DNA of 64,000 nt from Phytoseiulus persimilis (taxonomy: Eukaryota; Arthropoda; Arachnida; Mesostigmata; Phytoseiidae): positions 40,606,745 to 40,670,744 of the forward strand of contig CM075102.1 in NCBI GenBank assembly GCA_037576195.1, read 5' to 3'. Of the stretch, positions 23,401 through 36,726 are shown in pieces. Position 1 is the stretch's first letter. Each line of letters starts with the position of its first letter. Under the pieces are notes generated by a model. It searched no databases and was not told the origin of the DNA. It saw only the letters and a program-made list of their open reading frames with translations. Position numbers and translations under genes: made by a program.

Positions 23401-26050
23401 TCGAGCTGCCGTACCGACAAAGTCTGCCGTTGGCCAGCCGTTTCGACTGCATTATTGGATCCCTGTAGATTTCATGTTTTCTCGCCCATTTCCTCCCCCT
23501 TCTATTCCTTCCCATAACAACTCCGCGTAGCGGCGCGTGTCGGCCGTCTCCCATGAGAAAAAATGGCCCGAATTAAACTGAAATACCTGCGATCTTCAAC
23601 GGCTCCCCCAGTCACTGAGCGCCCCGCTGCCTTTTTCTTCAAAGTCGCCCCCCCCCCTTCCAGGATGCGATCGTCAGAATCTCGATACTATCGTCGCACC
23701 GAACTGGGCGTTCCATCGTGCGCTGTTCTTCTGAGTGTTTCGTACGGGCTTCCAATCTGTTCCATAACATCGAGCACCCTCAGCATCGGCTTGTAGGGGA
23801 TGCTTGCAACAGTTTCTGCAACTGACTGTGCGTTCGGGCAGGTCCTGGGTCGCTGTTCTCGAACGGACTGAGTTCTCGTTCGAGGGAAAGAGATGACCTC
23901 TGTCCGGATCTGGCCGCCAACTGAAACGATGTTTCCCCGGTGTTGCAAACGGATCTTAGTTCACCTTATGACATCAATCCCTGGATCGATTCAAGACTTC
24001 GTGAAGCACGGCGATAAGGTGGAACTTCTGTGTTTACTTCCCAGCACGCGTTCACTGCTGTTCGAAGTCCGATTGCTTCCGTTCCAACATGGAAGAAAGT
24101 GGTTCTCAGCCGATATGTGTGTCTTTGTGTGAGTTTTTGATTGAGAAGAAATTTCTGCTGAACGTTTCCGTTGAGCTCTGTGAGCGGCGGGGATCGTGCG
24201 AGAATGTTGTGATTGCCCTTCGGATGATCATCAGAAAACTTTTCGTTTGTCAAGTGAAAGCGAGAAGTGACGCGAACTTTCTGAAATCTCTCCGGATGTT
24301 TTCAACTCTGATGGCTAAGCGACGGGGTCTAATGAATCGATGTCTCCAGCGAAAATATGTAACCACTATGGAACATTCTCGACAGGTTGTTTGGAAACGC
24401 GGCTCGTCAAGTTTTCCCCCGACGCGGATCTCCTGTCTTCGTGTCTCGAGAAGTCAAGGGCTGCCGAATATTTCAGCGGGATCACGGAATTGAAAAACTA
24501 GACATTCAACAATTGCTCACGAAAATTATGAAAGTTGGGATCCTTCTGTTCTCCTACGCGCCCGTTCGTAGAGATTTCGTAACGAGACGCAATTGTCGGC
24601 TTAGCAGTGATCGATCCCCCGTGAAGATTTTTCGTCTCGAAACTCTCACAGATGCCGCATGAGTCCCGAGCGTTGACACTGCTCAGGCTGTCATTCGATT
24701 CCAGCGTGAATGGACTCCGTCACTCAACCACTCTGGTTGGCCCTGTGGTCAGCCCGTCATCCGCCCGGACAGCGGGATGCTTATACTCCTTCAATGGCGC
24801 TTTGCGGCTCGCCGAGGAGCATCTATTAATAAAATACATCAAGAGCGACATCAAGAGTCACCGATCGGAGCTCCTTTCCGCGAGAGACTCCGAGCAGGGG
24901 TCGGTGCTGGGTTCCGTTCGGGAGGATCCCGTCTTTCAGATGCCTTATACCATGTGTAATTCATCAACGTCTCGAGGGGCCGGCGCGGACGGAATCTGCA
25001 TCATGCGACGACATTTTGTATGAAGAGAAAGTTGCGTAGAAGTGGAGTCGTTTGGGTCGGTTGGAGCCGGAAAGGAATCCCACGCTCCATCCGTTCGTTG
25101 ATTCCGTCGAGTTTTTCTGCCAGTTAGTTACGACAAAGAAGCTACATGGGAACAGGTGTGCCGTTATGGTCAAGCTTTCCGGGTGAAAATTGCCGTGCGT
25201 TCCGTCAATCTTCCGCTCGGCTTCTTGAGAACCCGTTGTTCACCTTGAACCCTCCACAGACGGGGAGCGACACGAGTAGACGAAAACATCGAAATGGGAG
25301 AACATTTAGCGCGGGTTTGTCGTTTTCGCTCAACTGCAGAGGCAACGATTGATAGCTGAGTCGGAGTTGAAATCCAGCGCTAGAAAGTTCGCCGCATTCC
25401 ACGCAGAAATCGACCGCTTCCACTCAACGCTTTCCATGAGAACTTCAAATCAAATTCATTCGTCGTCTCATCTTTCGGTCGGAACGCCATGGTTGGCTGT
25501 TCCGGTCGTTTCAAGCTCCGCGAAGCTTGTTCGATCAGATGGCCAAGCGGCGAACGGTAGAGTGGTCTCCCAAGCTAACGTTTCCACTCCGAGAACGGCT
25601 CCTTTGGGGTTTGGGCTTGGGAACCTAATTTGGTTCCTGGTGCGTGCGACGCGCCTGACAAAAATACGGGAGCGTCATTCGCGGGATCGCCGGAGAAAGC
25701 TTTGAAAGTTTGCCCCGACGTGTTGTGTCTGTTGAGCTCCGCCTCGAGCCGGCACCCGAACCTCAACGTGCAACTAGTCATTCGCTGTTGTATAAGTCAG
25801 AATAATTTGCGCCGTTACGCAAGGAATCGTTTGATCCTACCGAGGGTCGTCGGATTGGATGGTTCCTCCTCAAGCTCGAGACGCAGTATCTGGACCGTGA
25901 GCTCTCCCTTATAGAGTCTATCGAGGGAAATCTCCATCATCATGAAGGAATACAGTGAATAGTTTGCTGTGAAAACATAATCGAGGGGAGCCGGTGAAAA
26001 TAACACGAAACGCGACAGATCCAAGAGACTACGACCTTGTTTCCTCTTCG
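20431..26050. other. Intergenic region between the two chitin-binding genes
   Basis: About 5.6 kb without a supportable gene. Frames up to 134 codons lack domains or starts. I looked for a third chitin-binding copy (GYY/GYF-ADE and xVCxx cysteine patterns) on the minus strand and found none. Confidence 0.4.
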
Positions 26051-26056
26051 TTTATT
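26051..26056 (-). promoter_or_regulatory. Poly(A) signal of the short CPAP1-like gene
   Basis: AATAAA on the minus strand, 72 bp past the stop codon of the 26128-26861 gene. Confidence 0.65.
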
Positions 26057-26127
26057 CACACATTCAGAATTCATCGGATATTTCTGCTCAAGTTCATAAA
26101 GCTTCGTTGTGACGAACGATCGCTTTT

Positions 26128-26861
26128 TCACAAACGCTGCTGAAGTCGCCTCACGCGTTTGACGCGCATGACGGTGTTTCGGATGAGGATCGGCTCGGAG
26201 TTCTCGGCGAAGTCCGCTCGAGGCTGTCCTCTCTGCTCTAAGTCCTGATACTCCTGCTCGTAGCTTCTGGCCTCTTCAGCCGGCCTCCGATCGAACAAGA
26301 AATGATCGTACCGTTCGGTCGTGTACGGGGCCGCCCGTTCGATATCCCCTTCATAATGAAGGTTATGCGGCCCTCCTATGCGCTCGTTGACATACGAGAA
26401 GTATGTCGAGTATTCACAAGGGACTGAGTCTTCGGGATATCGACACGTTAAACTAAGCTGGTCGAAGATGGTTTGGTTTCCACACACGAACGAGTAATGC
26501 TGAACTCCCTGGCCGAGTTGCGTGCAGAGGTGGTAAACTCGGCAGTGGTGCTCCTCGTCCGCAAAGTATCCGGACCGACCTCTGCACGAGAACGACGTTT
26601 CCATGTGCTCGATGAGGTCTTCAGCTCCGCCAGGTAAGTTCATCAGTCTTCCTAGAGCAACACCTGGAATGACACAGGAGCAGGAATTAATCAAGACGGT
26701 TCACGATCCCTTGCGATGCGGGTCAATCCCGAAGCTTTCGAGATCACCGTTACTCCCAACAACATCAACACCGAACGTCGGTTCACTCCGTCGCTCAAAG
26801 TGTTTTCCGGCGAATTGTCAAACTGACCGGCGAGCAGCGGTAGAAGCGTAACTGAAAACAT
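26128..26861 (-). CDS. CPAP1-like chitin-binding protein, short paralogue
   Basis: Secreted single-domain chitin-binding protein of 189 residues. Exon 1 is 26828-26861 (ATG at 26861, MFSVTLLPLLA plus one base); a 164-bp intron with GTCAGT donor and ttccag acceptor follows; exon 2 is 26128-26663. Joining restores a signal peptide, MFSVTLLPLLAGVALG. The CBM14 domain has cysteines at 38, 52, 58, 72, 85 and 94, spacing 13-5-13-12-8, identical to the neighbour at 18366-20353 except for four fewer residues in the third gap. The conserved NERIG and GDIERAA block follows, then an acidic, aromatic stretch and a basic C-terminus (RNTVMRVKRVRRLQQRL). Same intron phase and position as the neighbour, so the two are tandem duplicates. 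TATA-like TACAAAAAGC at 26905-26914. Chitin binding is inferred from the family. Confidence 0.93.
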
Positions 26862-26904
26862 CCTTCTGGTGACGAGCCGTGTGACAGACGATCTTGACAC
26901 GAGA

Positions 26905-26914
26905 GCTTTTTGTA
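26905..26914 (-). promoter_or_regulatory. TATA-like box of the short CPAP1-like gene
   Basis: TACAAAAAGC on the minus strand, about 45 to 55 bp upstream of the ATG at 26861, giving a very short leader. Weak match to TATA. Confidence 0.3.
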
Positions 26915-29900
26915 CCCGAGTGGTGGGATTCATTGCAAGAGAGGAGTCAGTTTAGATTTTTGAGGGAATCCCTCGCCTATCACTAGTTTGGCAAAATACT
27001 CATCATCACCGAGTCACTTTTCAGCCCAATGCGTCGATGCTGAGGGAACGATTCGTGGAAACACAAAGCGACACCCGATGTCATTGTTGGCCTCTTCGCA
27101 CGTCGGCGAAAACTCCACGAGACTGTGGCGCCTCCGCCAGGCTCTGTCGACAGACCTCCCTCGATAAACACGGCCCGCGGCCAGAACATGTTGAATGGGG
27201 ACGAAAAGCGAGAGGAAAAAAAAACATTATTGAACTCAGCGGATTCTTCGGCGGAACGTGAACATGCTGATGGTAGGGACGACAACGGAAGAGTGCAGTG
27301 GAACGAAAAGAGCTGCTGAGCAGCTCTATTTTGTTCGACGGATCGCTAGAATGAGGTGCCTAGCTGATATCATCTGTTGTTGTGCGAGCCTCTGTCTTGT
27401 AACTATACGTTGCTATGCCAGTTGGATTGGTTCCCCGTCATTATAAACTGCGTCACTGGGAACCTCGGCTCAGGTTAAGAGAAGCGATTCAAAGGGTCGA
27501 GCTTCAAGGTATCACTGTATCGCAATCCAAACCAGAGCACCTGAGACGAAGTTAAACTGGATGACTGCGATACATGAGCCCGTGGGGAAAAGTGGGCCCA
27601 GGGCTCAGCGCGATTCAAGGCCACCCCATCGAAACCCGGACGGTCGAACTGCATCCGAGAACTTGGTTCTCGGTGCCAGGCTGTGATTCCTCGATGAGTG
27701 CGAACAAGATTCAGCAAAACGGGAACACCCTAGAATCCATCGCGTGAGGAAGTGGTGCTACATTGGGAGTTCTGGAGAGCGTTTCCGTTCTAAGATGCTC
27801 TCAAGTCAGTGCGTCCTGAGAATAATAAATCGCGAACTCCTCGGAATTTCGGAGATCCTCCGGGTTGGATCTATCGGCGGAGCACATTTAGAGTGGGAGC
27901 CCTCTGTTTCGCCGCGATGCGAATAACTGACGTCAAATAGTTTTAGTCGTTGAACGAGTCGCTCACCTTCACAGAGTCATTCATACCAAATCCGCACACA
28001 CGAATACATTTTTGTTTCCCTAAGAAGGTAAGAATTGATGTTGTTCTGAACTCATGAGTTTCTCGTGTTCAGTCACGATGATCCGTGGGATTCTCTGGAG
28101 CTTCCTCCGAAGGCCTGCGAGTCATCGAGATCCCGTTGTTATTGCTCATGAGAGGGAAACTCCGTTGCGCCGTCCCTCAAATTCTTCACCGGGCTCAATT
28201 GAGATTATCGTGTCTTTCTTGTAATCATTCCGTTTGATACCAGAGTCTACAACACCACAACTGGGATGGGCCGAAAATGATGGTCAATAAGGAAATATTC
28301 TCCCAGAGAATAGGTGGTATCGAATCTTGAACGATACTGGAAAAACTCCAACAGAGGGAACTTCTCGATACATCAACATCTTTTGCCGATGCAATCGGGA
28401 TTCAGATTAATTTCCGAGAGACTTCGGTTCGAATATGGAAGATGACCTCGCCGACGTGTATTTCGACAACGCATTTCGGAACCATGATTCCCAGCACCCG
28501 ATGAGCAGGACGAACACACAAAGATGAATCAGGTGAACGAGGCACCTCTCGATGTTCAGGAAGTGGCCCGATTCCCAACAGACGTCGCTGAACATCCCCT
28601 TGAGAACGCTTCGAGAGTTGAAAACAGCTCCACGTCAAGGGAGGACTGATTGATGTCTTCCGTCTGTCGAACGTTCAGAGGGATCTCACTCTCCGATCCG
28701 AATGAGATTGAAGTACGAAAGGGAATGCTTGATCCCTGCCTGAGGAGCGGTATCCAAGTATAGAAGAGCCCGGATGCAAAACGTCGCAACTCCAAATTTC
28801 TGAAAGTGGTGGTGTCAGTCAGAAATTCATCGAACCGGATTCCGAAAACATGATGTTGCGCTCCTCTTGGAAACGCAAGAAGTGGAGAGAAACGAGGAGT
28901 GAAGGGTTTGTCGAGGAGAGCGCAAACTAACCTTGCCGAGAACCGGTTCGATGAGTTTTTGACTGACAACTCGACTTTTAGAAAGTTGGAGTTACGAAGT
29001 TTTGCATGTGGGCTCTATAATTGTTGGGATTGTTCACCGATTGACCGAATGCCGCTTCACACACGCGATCGTTTATGATAACAGGCAGTTTGCGGATCAC
29101 GAACAGAACTTGTTCTGTGAAGTGTATGGTTGACCGAAACGAACGCTATGTGGAGACTTCCTGTGGGTTGGTCCATTAAGATAGAGCGAGTGATGAGAGC
29201 ATCTTGACTCATCAATGATGCTGGGATCTGGGAAACGCTGTCGGAAATTCGATAGGCGGCCTTAACGAGGTCTCCACGACCATTCAAAAGGTTCTTAAAA
29301 CCAGATCTCGAGATGCACGCCGGAGCGGGGTCATGCATTCAGACGGGAATCAACCCGATGCTGCCGAGACGGTCTAGTGGTCTCACATGCATACTCGCGA
29401 AAAGAACCACGGCCAGAGTCACGCTGTCGAGAGCGGTACTCAGAGCGCAAGCGAGGAGTTTGATTCTCGACGCTGACACTCTTCGTTTTCCGAGAACAGT
29501 GCGCTCTGCCTTCGGGTTGATGCCGCGCGCGCAAGAGGGCTCTCCACTCCCTTCATGTGTACGTACATTTGATGTCAGGTACACGGGGAAAAGCCACAGA
29601 TCCGATTCGGCCCCGTTTTCGGAGAGTTTTGGTCCCGATCATAGTCTGAGGAGCATCCCATGGGCTTCATCCTAGTTTGTTCCTGAGAAAGAAGACATAT
29701 GATACTAGCTGCTCCATGGGTTGGCTTCAAGTCTCGGTCAGCAGAACGGATCGATCGGCTGTCGAAACATATCATCAGCCGAGGGTCGATACTCGTAGTG
29801 AGGGTTGTGATTTGAGATTTCCGTCCCATGAAAGGATTCACAGAAAGGCATAGATCGTTGGAACCTAGCCTCCGAGGCCGCGAAGTCTCGGTAAGCTCTC

Positions 29901-30243
29901 GACAATCTTCTGTTTGTTCAAGTTTGCCGGAAAGATTTGTAGCAACGACAAACATTGTAAGCTGGCGAGCACTCAGGCGTTTCTCGCTGCAATTACTGCC
30001 CTCGAGGACTGCTGACCAACAAACATTTGTCGACTCACATGTATGTACGCACGCTCTTATTTCGCATGTCCACAACGAGCCCGAATGCGGAAGTGCGTGT
30101 TCGACTGCAGCTTTCGCGACTGCAGCTCCTTTCCTTCCCAACAACGCACAGGTCCAGGGAGACCCATCAGGGAAATTTCTCTGAGCGGAAAGACAAGCTC
30201 CCTCCAGGATCCCGTGCCTGATCCACAATCGTAACTCAAGGGA
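26915..30243. other. Gene-poor spacer
   Basis: Frames up to 217 codons (29575-30228 -) without domain or convincing codon bias. Contains the possible SINE fragment listed at 29360-29480. Confidence 0.35.
29360..29480 (+). repeat. Possible tRNA-derived SINE fragment
   Basis: An A-box-like ggtctagtggtc at 29371-29382 is followed 74 bp later by a B-box-like gagtttgattct at 29456-29467. The layout resembles a tRNA-Ser/Leu-like head, but the acceptor and T stems pair poorly and no poly(A) tail or duplication was seen. Confidence 0.25.
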
Positions 30244-30492
30244 TCACTTGGGCGCGCAGCTGTTCAAGAAGTTCTTGACCGCCGAGACACACACTGGGTC
30301 TTGCGAAAGCGGAAATTTCGGTTGCGGCTCTTCTCCCGGGGCTTCATAATAACTGTCGTCGTCGTGGGGCTCGTGCTCACCACTCCCACGACTTTTCCTC
30401 GTTCTGCCGACTTTCCCGTTCTCGGGGTTCCCCCATTTCTCGTAAAGACCATTATTCATGCACAGCCGCGGTGCTCCAGCGGTCGACTTCAT
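30244..30492 (-). CDS. Coding-like frame or 3' exon of unknown function
   Basis: An 82-residue frame with an ATG at 30492 and strong G/A bias at codon first positions. It is hydrophilic, with a basic stretch (GRTRKSRGSGEH), an acidic stretch (HDDDSYYEAPGEE) and a C-terminus ending in VKNFLNSCAPK, and three cysteines in all. There is no signal peptide, so if real it is either a small intracellular protein or the last exon of a larger minus-strand gene; a usable acceptor (cgggctgag) lies just before the ATG. No upstream exon could be linked. The opposite-strand frame of 280 codons at 30301-31143 looks like its shadow. I do not recognise the family. Confidence 0.38.
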   Translation of the reverse strand: MKSTAGAPRLCMNNGLYEKWGNPENGKVGRTRKSRGSGEHEPHDDDSYYEAPGEEPQPKFPLSQDPVCVSAVKNFLNSCAPK

Positions 30493-33400
30493 TTCTCAGC
30501 CCGCACCGGAGCAAACAACAACAACAGCAGCGACGTCATGTGGCTTTCCACGTCACGTCCTTCCGCGGTTCCGCTTCCGATTATCAGCTTTATATTCCTC
30601 CATTCGCGGCTGACGTTCCAGCTGGATACTGTCATCGGAGATATCCGCCCCGGCTGGCTGAATGACAGCGACTCACGGCGGGAAGGAGCTCTCGGTGTAT
30701 ATTCAGGCTGTCCTCTCGAACAGCTCAATAAACTCTCGGCAACGGCGCTGCAGGTGATGCGAGCTGCGCGAAATTGCGTCAAATCGAAGTCAACTCTAGT
30801 GAGGACGAACGCTTCCTGCCTAGCGGGTAAGCGATTGCATTGGTTCGGCGATATCGGGGCGTTCCTGCCCGTGGGCTGCTCGCTCGGCGGGCTGGTTTGG
30901 TCGCAGGTGTTGGCAAAGCTGAAAATCCAGGACAAGTTGCTTGCGCCGAAGGCAAGTTTCAAATCGGAGGAACGCTTCTGCAAAAACAAGCCGGCCGAGT
31001 GGCTGGCCGGTGCCGGGCCCCGCTCGCTTCGTAACGTTCAAAGATCCCTCGGGAGAGAAAAGTCGATTCTTGAGCGAGAGCAGCAAGCAGCGCGAATTCT
31101 CTCCTCGCATGCAGCGGCGGGACGTGACACCGACATCGCGTGACTCGCGCTGCTATCCTCTGCCACCGCGCTGTTTCTGGCGGAGGCTCTAGCTCTACAC
31201 GAACCCTGTCCTAAATTCACTGTGAGCGGATGTGGATAGGGATTTATCGCTCTTACGCACAGGAGCCAATGGTTTTCCATTTCCGAACCTCGAGGTTTGG
31301 GTTCTGGATCGGCAGCACGGACGCACGGTTCCGGAACCCTGTCGCGGATCTGGAGCTTCTCGCTCGAACAAGGAGATACTCGCCGACGATTTCGCAGTCG
31401 ATGGAATTTCTCGTCGCCAAGTCTCCATGAAGGCATCAAGATGGGAAGGCTCTCGGCCACGAGAACCCAGCCGTATCGATGACCGGTTTAATTACAGTAG
31501 ACTGAGGCGAGGGGCACGACCGACGGATGGAGCGATTCGTGTGTCGGGAAAGCCTACAGCTGAAAGCCCTCACTTACGCTTTCCGTGGAGTAATCCGCGG
31601 AAAGGCGGAAGTATACGACGCGACCGGTCTAGCAGTCTCCAGTCGTATCGCTCCTTTCAGACGGACTGTATTCCTTACTCCTGAGCCGTTCTCCAATAGC
31701 AATGAGTTTAAAACCCCTCTTTCCGCTTCCGTTGGTCGGAACTAGCGGAAGGGTAGCGTTTCGAACGCGCGATGGATGAATGGATGGAGCGGATCGATGG
31801 CGGCTCAGAGCGTCGACGGGAAGATAAGTGAATCAATGAATGATCCGGAGCGATCCATGAGCCAGAACGAGGCATCGGGCGGAAGGGAGGAACTCCGCTG
31901 CAAGGCTCGTGTGGGGAATTGCTCAAATGTTTCGTATCGTGCGAGATATTATCCCGCCCTTCCCTAAAGACGGCCCGCGATACAAGCCGAATCATTCAAT
32001 TCGGCCAAGAACGCTCTCGCTCAAGTGCTGTCGTTATTGTTGCTTCTACCACTGCTTCTCCCTCGCAGCTGCTATCATGGATGCATTGTTGTTGTTGTTC
32101 GCGAGGATACAAACCAGACCAGGGTTACGGAAGACGTGCGAAACACAGGTCTGGGCGGGTGGGCATCCAACGAGACGACAAAAACCTGGCCGGAACTCGT
32201 GCCTTCAAACGGGAGCACACACGCACTCGTGCTGACGTGCTCTGAAGAGAACGTCGCTGCGTCGGCTTCACCACTTCCAGACAGTGCTCGACACGACACC
32301 TGCTTTGGAGCCGCTTCCGTTCGAGGATCTTCCGAGCTCAGCGATAACCGTCTTTCATCCCGCAGAGAAGGATGCATCGGATCCGAGAGCGAAAACTCAG
32401 AGAGCAAACAATCTGATCCCTTGTCTCGATCGGCTTGTTGATTCGTCGATCGGAAAACCTCTTGCCAAACGCACAAAGAAAACAGATGGGACAACGACGT
32501 AGTGTGTTTCGGTGGCTTTTCAGCGGCTCGGTCGCATGCAGCGACGTATTTTCGAGCGGAGTCGGAAGCCCGGCTCAATCGAGTGGCGAGAAAGCACGCC
32601 GTGTTAGGAGGTACGTGCATTGTTGCACAAACTCTGATAGGCAAAAGTTAAGTCTGCTCGCTACGGCGAGATTCACAACAAAGCCTCAGTGACGGGCCGA
32701 GTCAGCCGATAGCCAGATCATTTTCATACGATCATCGAGCCGACGGGCCGAGCTTTCATAACCACACCCAGCAAGCACAGTAATTCCTGGACGCATGTCA
32801 AGGTCGCCCGGTTCCAGTCGACCAGCAGCTCATTCAACTCGGGACACTCATCGAGGAGCGAAACTATGCCTCCTTGGAGAGGTCGGAAACTCTCATGCCT
32901 GGGATCCCGCCGACAACTTGTGATTTCATCGAGAATCATGATTCATTCTCCTTGCGGTGCAGCTGCGGAGGCTGTCTGAGCCGGAGGGTATCAAGCCAGT
33001 CCAGGACGGGTCCCTCTGGCCAAGTGGATTTGTCAGGTGCGGTCGAGATTTTGGTATGGCTGGAGTCTCCCAAGGACTCCGGCGTTGCATTCAAACAAAC
33101 CCCTGAGCTCTCTTGGAGAATGGTATACATACCTCGATGAATGCTTGACGAATATCTCCAGCCCAGGAGAAAAAACGCCAATCACGGTGATAAACTCTCG
33201 GTATTTTGATAGTTTTCGTCGGTGGGAATGATTGATTCGCGGAACAGGAAACCATCCAGTCATGTCGACTGATGGCCCAGATGGCCGTTTTGGACAACTT
33301 CCCTCATCAAGGGCTTATAGGGGCGCTAGTTTGCGAAACACAACCTGTTTATGATACACACACAGCGTCTCCTGCGTTCTGGAGAGAGCTTCTTGCGATT

Positions 33401-36400
33401 GGTGGAATCGGAAATTTTGGCAGGCTCGAGCTGTTAATGCCTTCCCGGTATCCGAAGCGGGGGAACAGGGAGCCTCGGAGATTGTCCGTGCGTTGTGAAA
33501 ACCCACCGTGTCGAGCTCGGTGCGGGGATGGTCTGCATCAGACGATCACGTGTTCCGTTCACCGTGTCCCGCAGAAGCGAGTCGGCCTGGCAATATCGTC
33601 ATCCTGACTTCCGCTCGAGTCGTGTGAGAAGATTCAGCAGAGCTCGCGAGCCGGGAAAATGATCGCTCAAGTGACAACAATATTCTGTGTGAGCCAAAGT
33701 GCTCGCTGTGCCGCGGCAGGATTCGGTTTCGGATGTGAAAAGTTACAAAACAAGCTCCGATATGCGACCTCCCGTTACGGCAATCGATCCGGCAGAAAAA
33801 CCTTCCGTTAGTCGAGCTTATTGTCTGCAAACTGTTTTCGTTCAGCCGGTGTTTGGCGACTTCTGTCATATCGCCTTCCCGGCGACCTTTGAACAAGCCA
33901 AACTCACTAGAAGCCAATCACTGACGAAGAGCATGACGAGCCGTCAACAGGGGACGTTTAGTGTCCGCGCAGCAAAAACATAATGTTGTTTTGTCTTTTC
34001 CTAAACAGGGACAGATGCTCCGCTGCGAACAGCCTTCGTTTTTTGTTTGCGTCAGGTCGACGATTCCCCCAAATCGGTCGTGGTAACAAATCGTCAAACT
34101 CATTCTCACAACGGACACTGTTTCGTGGAGCACTCACATTGATGTTCTGGCATATTTCAGACGGCCGCCATCGACGTGGGCAGCAGCCGCGTTATTCACC
34201 GTCGGGCATCTCCACCTGGGAGCTGCTGGACCCGTGTTCGCGATTCCCAGTTTTCCCAACTCTTCCCCGAGATTCAATCATTCCCAGGAGGGACAAAGTG
34301 GGAATCGCTCTGGCTTGGGCTCCGTGGCTGCGCGAAAATTCCGAGCCGTGCGGGAGCTCAGGCGGTTTTCGGCGCAGGAACTGTATCGTCAGCCGGGAAT
34401 GGAAACGGAGCCGGGTGTTGGACGTTCGGCGATGTCCGGCTCGGCCCGTGCGAGAGGCGGTTATTAACGGTCGGGACTCCTCCTCGGAGAGCAAACGTCG
34501 GAACCCTGAACTCCTTGAGCAATCGTTGCAATAAGTTAAGCATAGAAGCCTTTTGGCTGCATAATTCACCAGGCGGCGATCATCCTTTCAGTGAGACGGA
34601 TGTGAAAACTATTCGTGATTATTATGTTTGCGTGATGGGGAGCAGATGGTGCAGATAGTCTGATCGGCTTGGGTACGCACGGAAAAGCACGCCCATTGCC
34701 AGTGGTCGCAGCTGGTTGCGATTCCGGCTTGTGATCGGAGATAGAAAGTGTTGTTACTGTTGCCGCTGTCGGAAGACACTTACGGGAAACGACGAAAAGG
34801 TCGCCGTTGACCCCCTCCCGGGCGCTGACTCGCACAGTATACGGCAGTAGCTACGACGAATAGCGCGCTCGACCAGAGGCCCGGGAAGACAAACGACATT
34901 TACCCAAAGACAAAACCCACGTGCAGAAAGGGGCCGCTAAGGACACGAACGTGCGAAGCCTGCGATGTCAAGGATTACCGGTCGAAGGAGGGGCGCGGAA
35001 GACGAGCGTGGCGTCGTCATTGTTGCTGTCGTCGTACGGGTCCAAGCTCGACCGGACGTGTCTCCTTGAGCTCAGCTCCCACGATCGGCAATCGGTCGGT
35101 AAACATCGGCCGGAAAAAATCGACAATCGAACGAGGGAGCCTTCGGCTGCAACTCCAGAACACTCCTCGCCGTTTCATTACCTTGTTCGAGCATCTTCCG
35201 GGCAATCATGGTCGAACGGACGAATTGGTTTGCTGGTGTGGCTGCTGTTACTCCTCCCTTAATTGAGGACGACATCCTCTTTTTTCCTTCTCCTACTCCG
35301 TCTTAGGTCCGCGCACGCCAACATGGTGGTTGTTCGTTGAAATCATCATTACCCCCAGCCTCATGAGGTCCGAACGGGGCGTAGCGAGATTGCAGACCCT
35401 CCTAAAAGGCTCGTCAGAACGGTCAAATAACAAACAGCCACACGTAACCTCCTCCTGCCTCCGCAGTCTCGTCGCGCCACGCACTCACTGAGCTCTTCCG
35501 ATATTTTCGTTCCGGCGAAGGCTCCTTTCCAGCGAGCCTCTCCTATTACCCCGCCGGAAATCCTCACCGTAGCTGGCCATGCATCGTGTATGCGTCTCGA
35601 ACTGTCACTACCTTGTGACATGTAAGTCGCACACGGTATGTCACGCGCATCTGTTCGCATTGCTGTTGTCGACATAATCGGGGCATGATCCACGTACGAT
35701 TCCTCCACCTCGGCCCGGGAAGCGGGTCCTTTCAATCCTTTGAGGCAAGCCTCAATCGCCAACGGATCGCACATCGAATTACGCGAACGCAATTTCCTGA
35801 GTCCACACCTCCTCCAGAAATCGAGTCAGCCGAGGTATTTTCTTGGCGACAACGTGCCTCAAATATCTTCCCGCAAGCGTGTTTCATCACGGGGGGCACG
35901 GCCCACGCTCCCACGCAGCTCCGCGGAATATCTGATCACCGAGTACTTCGATTCTCACTTGTCGAAAGTTGGTTGTTCCGGACCTCGCGATGTGTTTCGC
36001 AATCAAAACCGAATACTCAGCGGGGCGCTCACGAGGAATCCAGTGTTTCCAGTTTTAGACGACCCCATGTGGTCCACTTCGCAGCATCCTATTATCCCAG
36101 GAAGAGGGTTAGCAATGGTCAGGCCGTTGGGACTAAACTCCGGGACCGATGCTCCAGCTTGTCGAGATTTCGACCGATCGTACCATGTTGTCTCGCGGAA
36201 GCCGAACGATCCGGCTGACAGCGAGAGAGCTCATCGCTCGCATCGGGTGCTGCGTTTTGGATCGAACGATTCGACTCCGGCGTGTCCTGAAGTTCACGCC
36301 GATCGGTACAACCGTGTCGAGCACCAATTATCGAGTTCAGCGATTGGGGCAGGTTGATTCAGAACTTTGGAGCCTAGAGCGTTCATCATCGGGGAGGGAT

Positions 36401-36726
36401 ACGTCTCCGGGATAGGGAAGCATCAGAACTGTGGGAATCATATGATCACTTCCGAAGTCACGCGAGAGAACGGTCACACATTTCCCTGAAAATTCCACGA
36501 AGAATCTCGTATCGAATCACCACTCATGGCGCTGACGAGAGATATCGATTTCTCGAGAGCGACGTTTTGATTATAGCGTTCCCGGTCGAGGCCACTGCGC
36601 GGTCCGAGGGAAGAATTTTCGGGTGAATTTCCGACCGTCAGTTGCCATTCAGCGAGTTGGTGGCTGTTCTGTCCAGTGGAAAAATGAGGAAGAGAGCGGT
36701 GAATGAAGACCTACTGTTTATGACAG
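30493..36726. other. Region with many overlapping open frames, no assignable gene
   Basis: Stops are sparse, so frames of 120 to 205 codons overlap on both strands and carry little weight. One stretch on the minus strand, about 35508-35776, has some coding character and ends in a good donor (GTGAGT), but it could not be connected to anything. Short caa/cag runs occur at 30513-30532 and ttg runs near 32086. Confidence 0.3.

Noticed and set aside
30301-31143. 280-codon plus-strand frame
   Set aside because: Starts antisense to the better-supported minus frame at 30244-30492 and runs through a stop-poor region; no domain.
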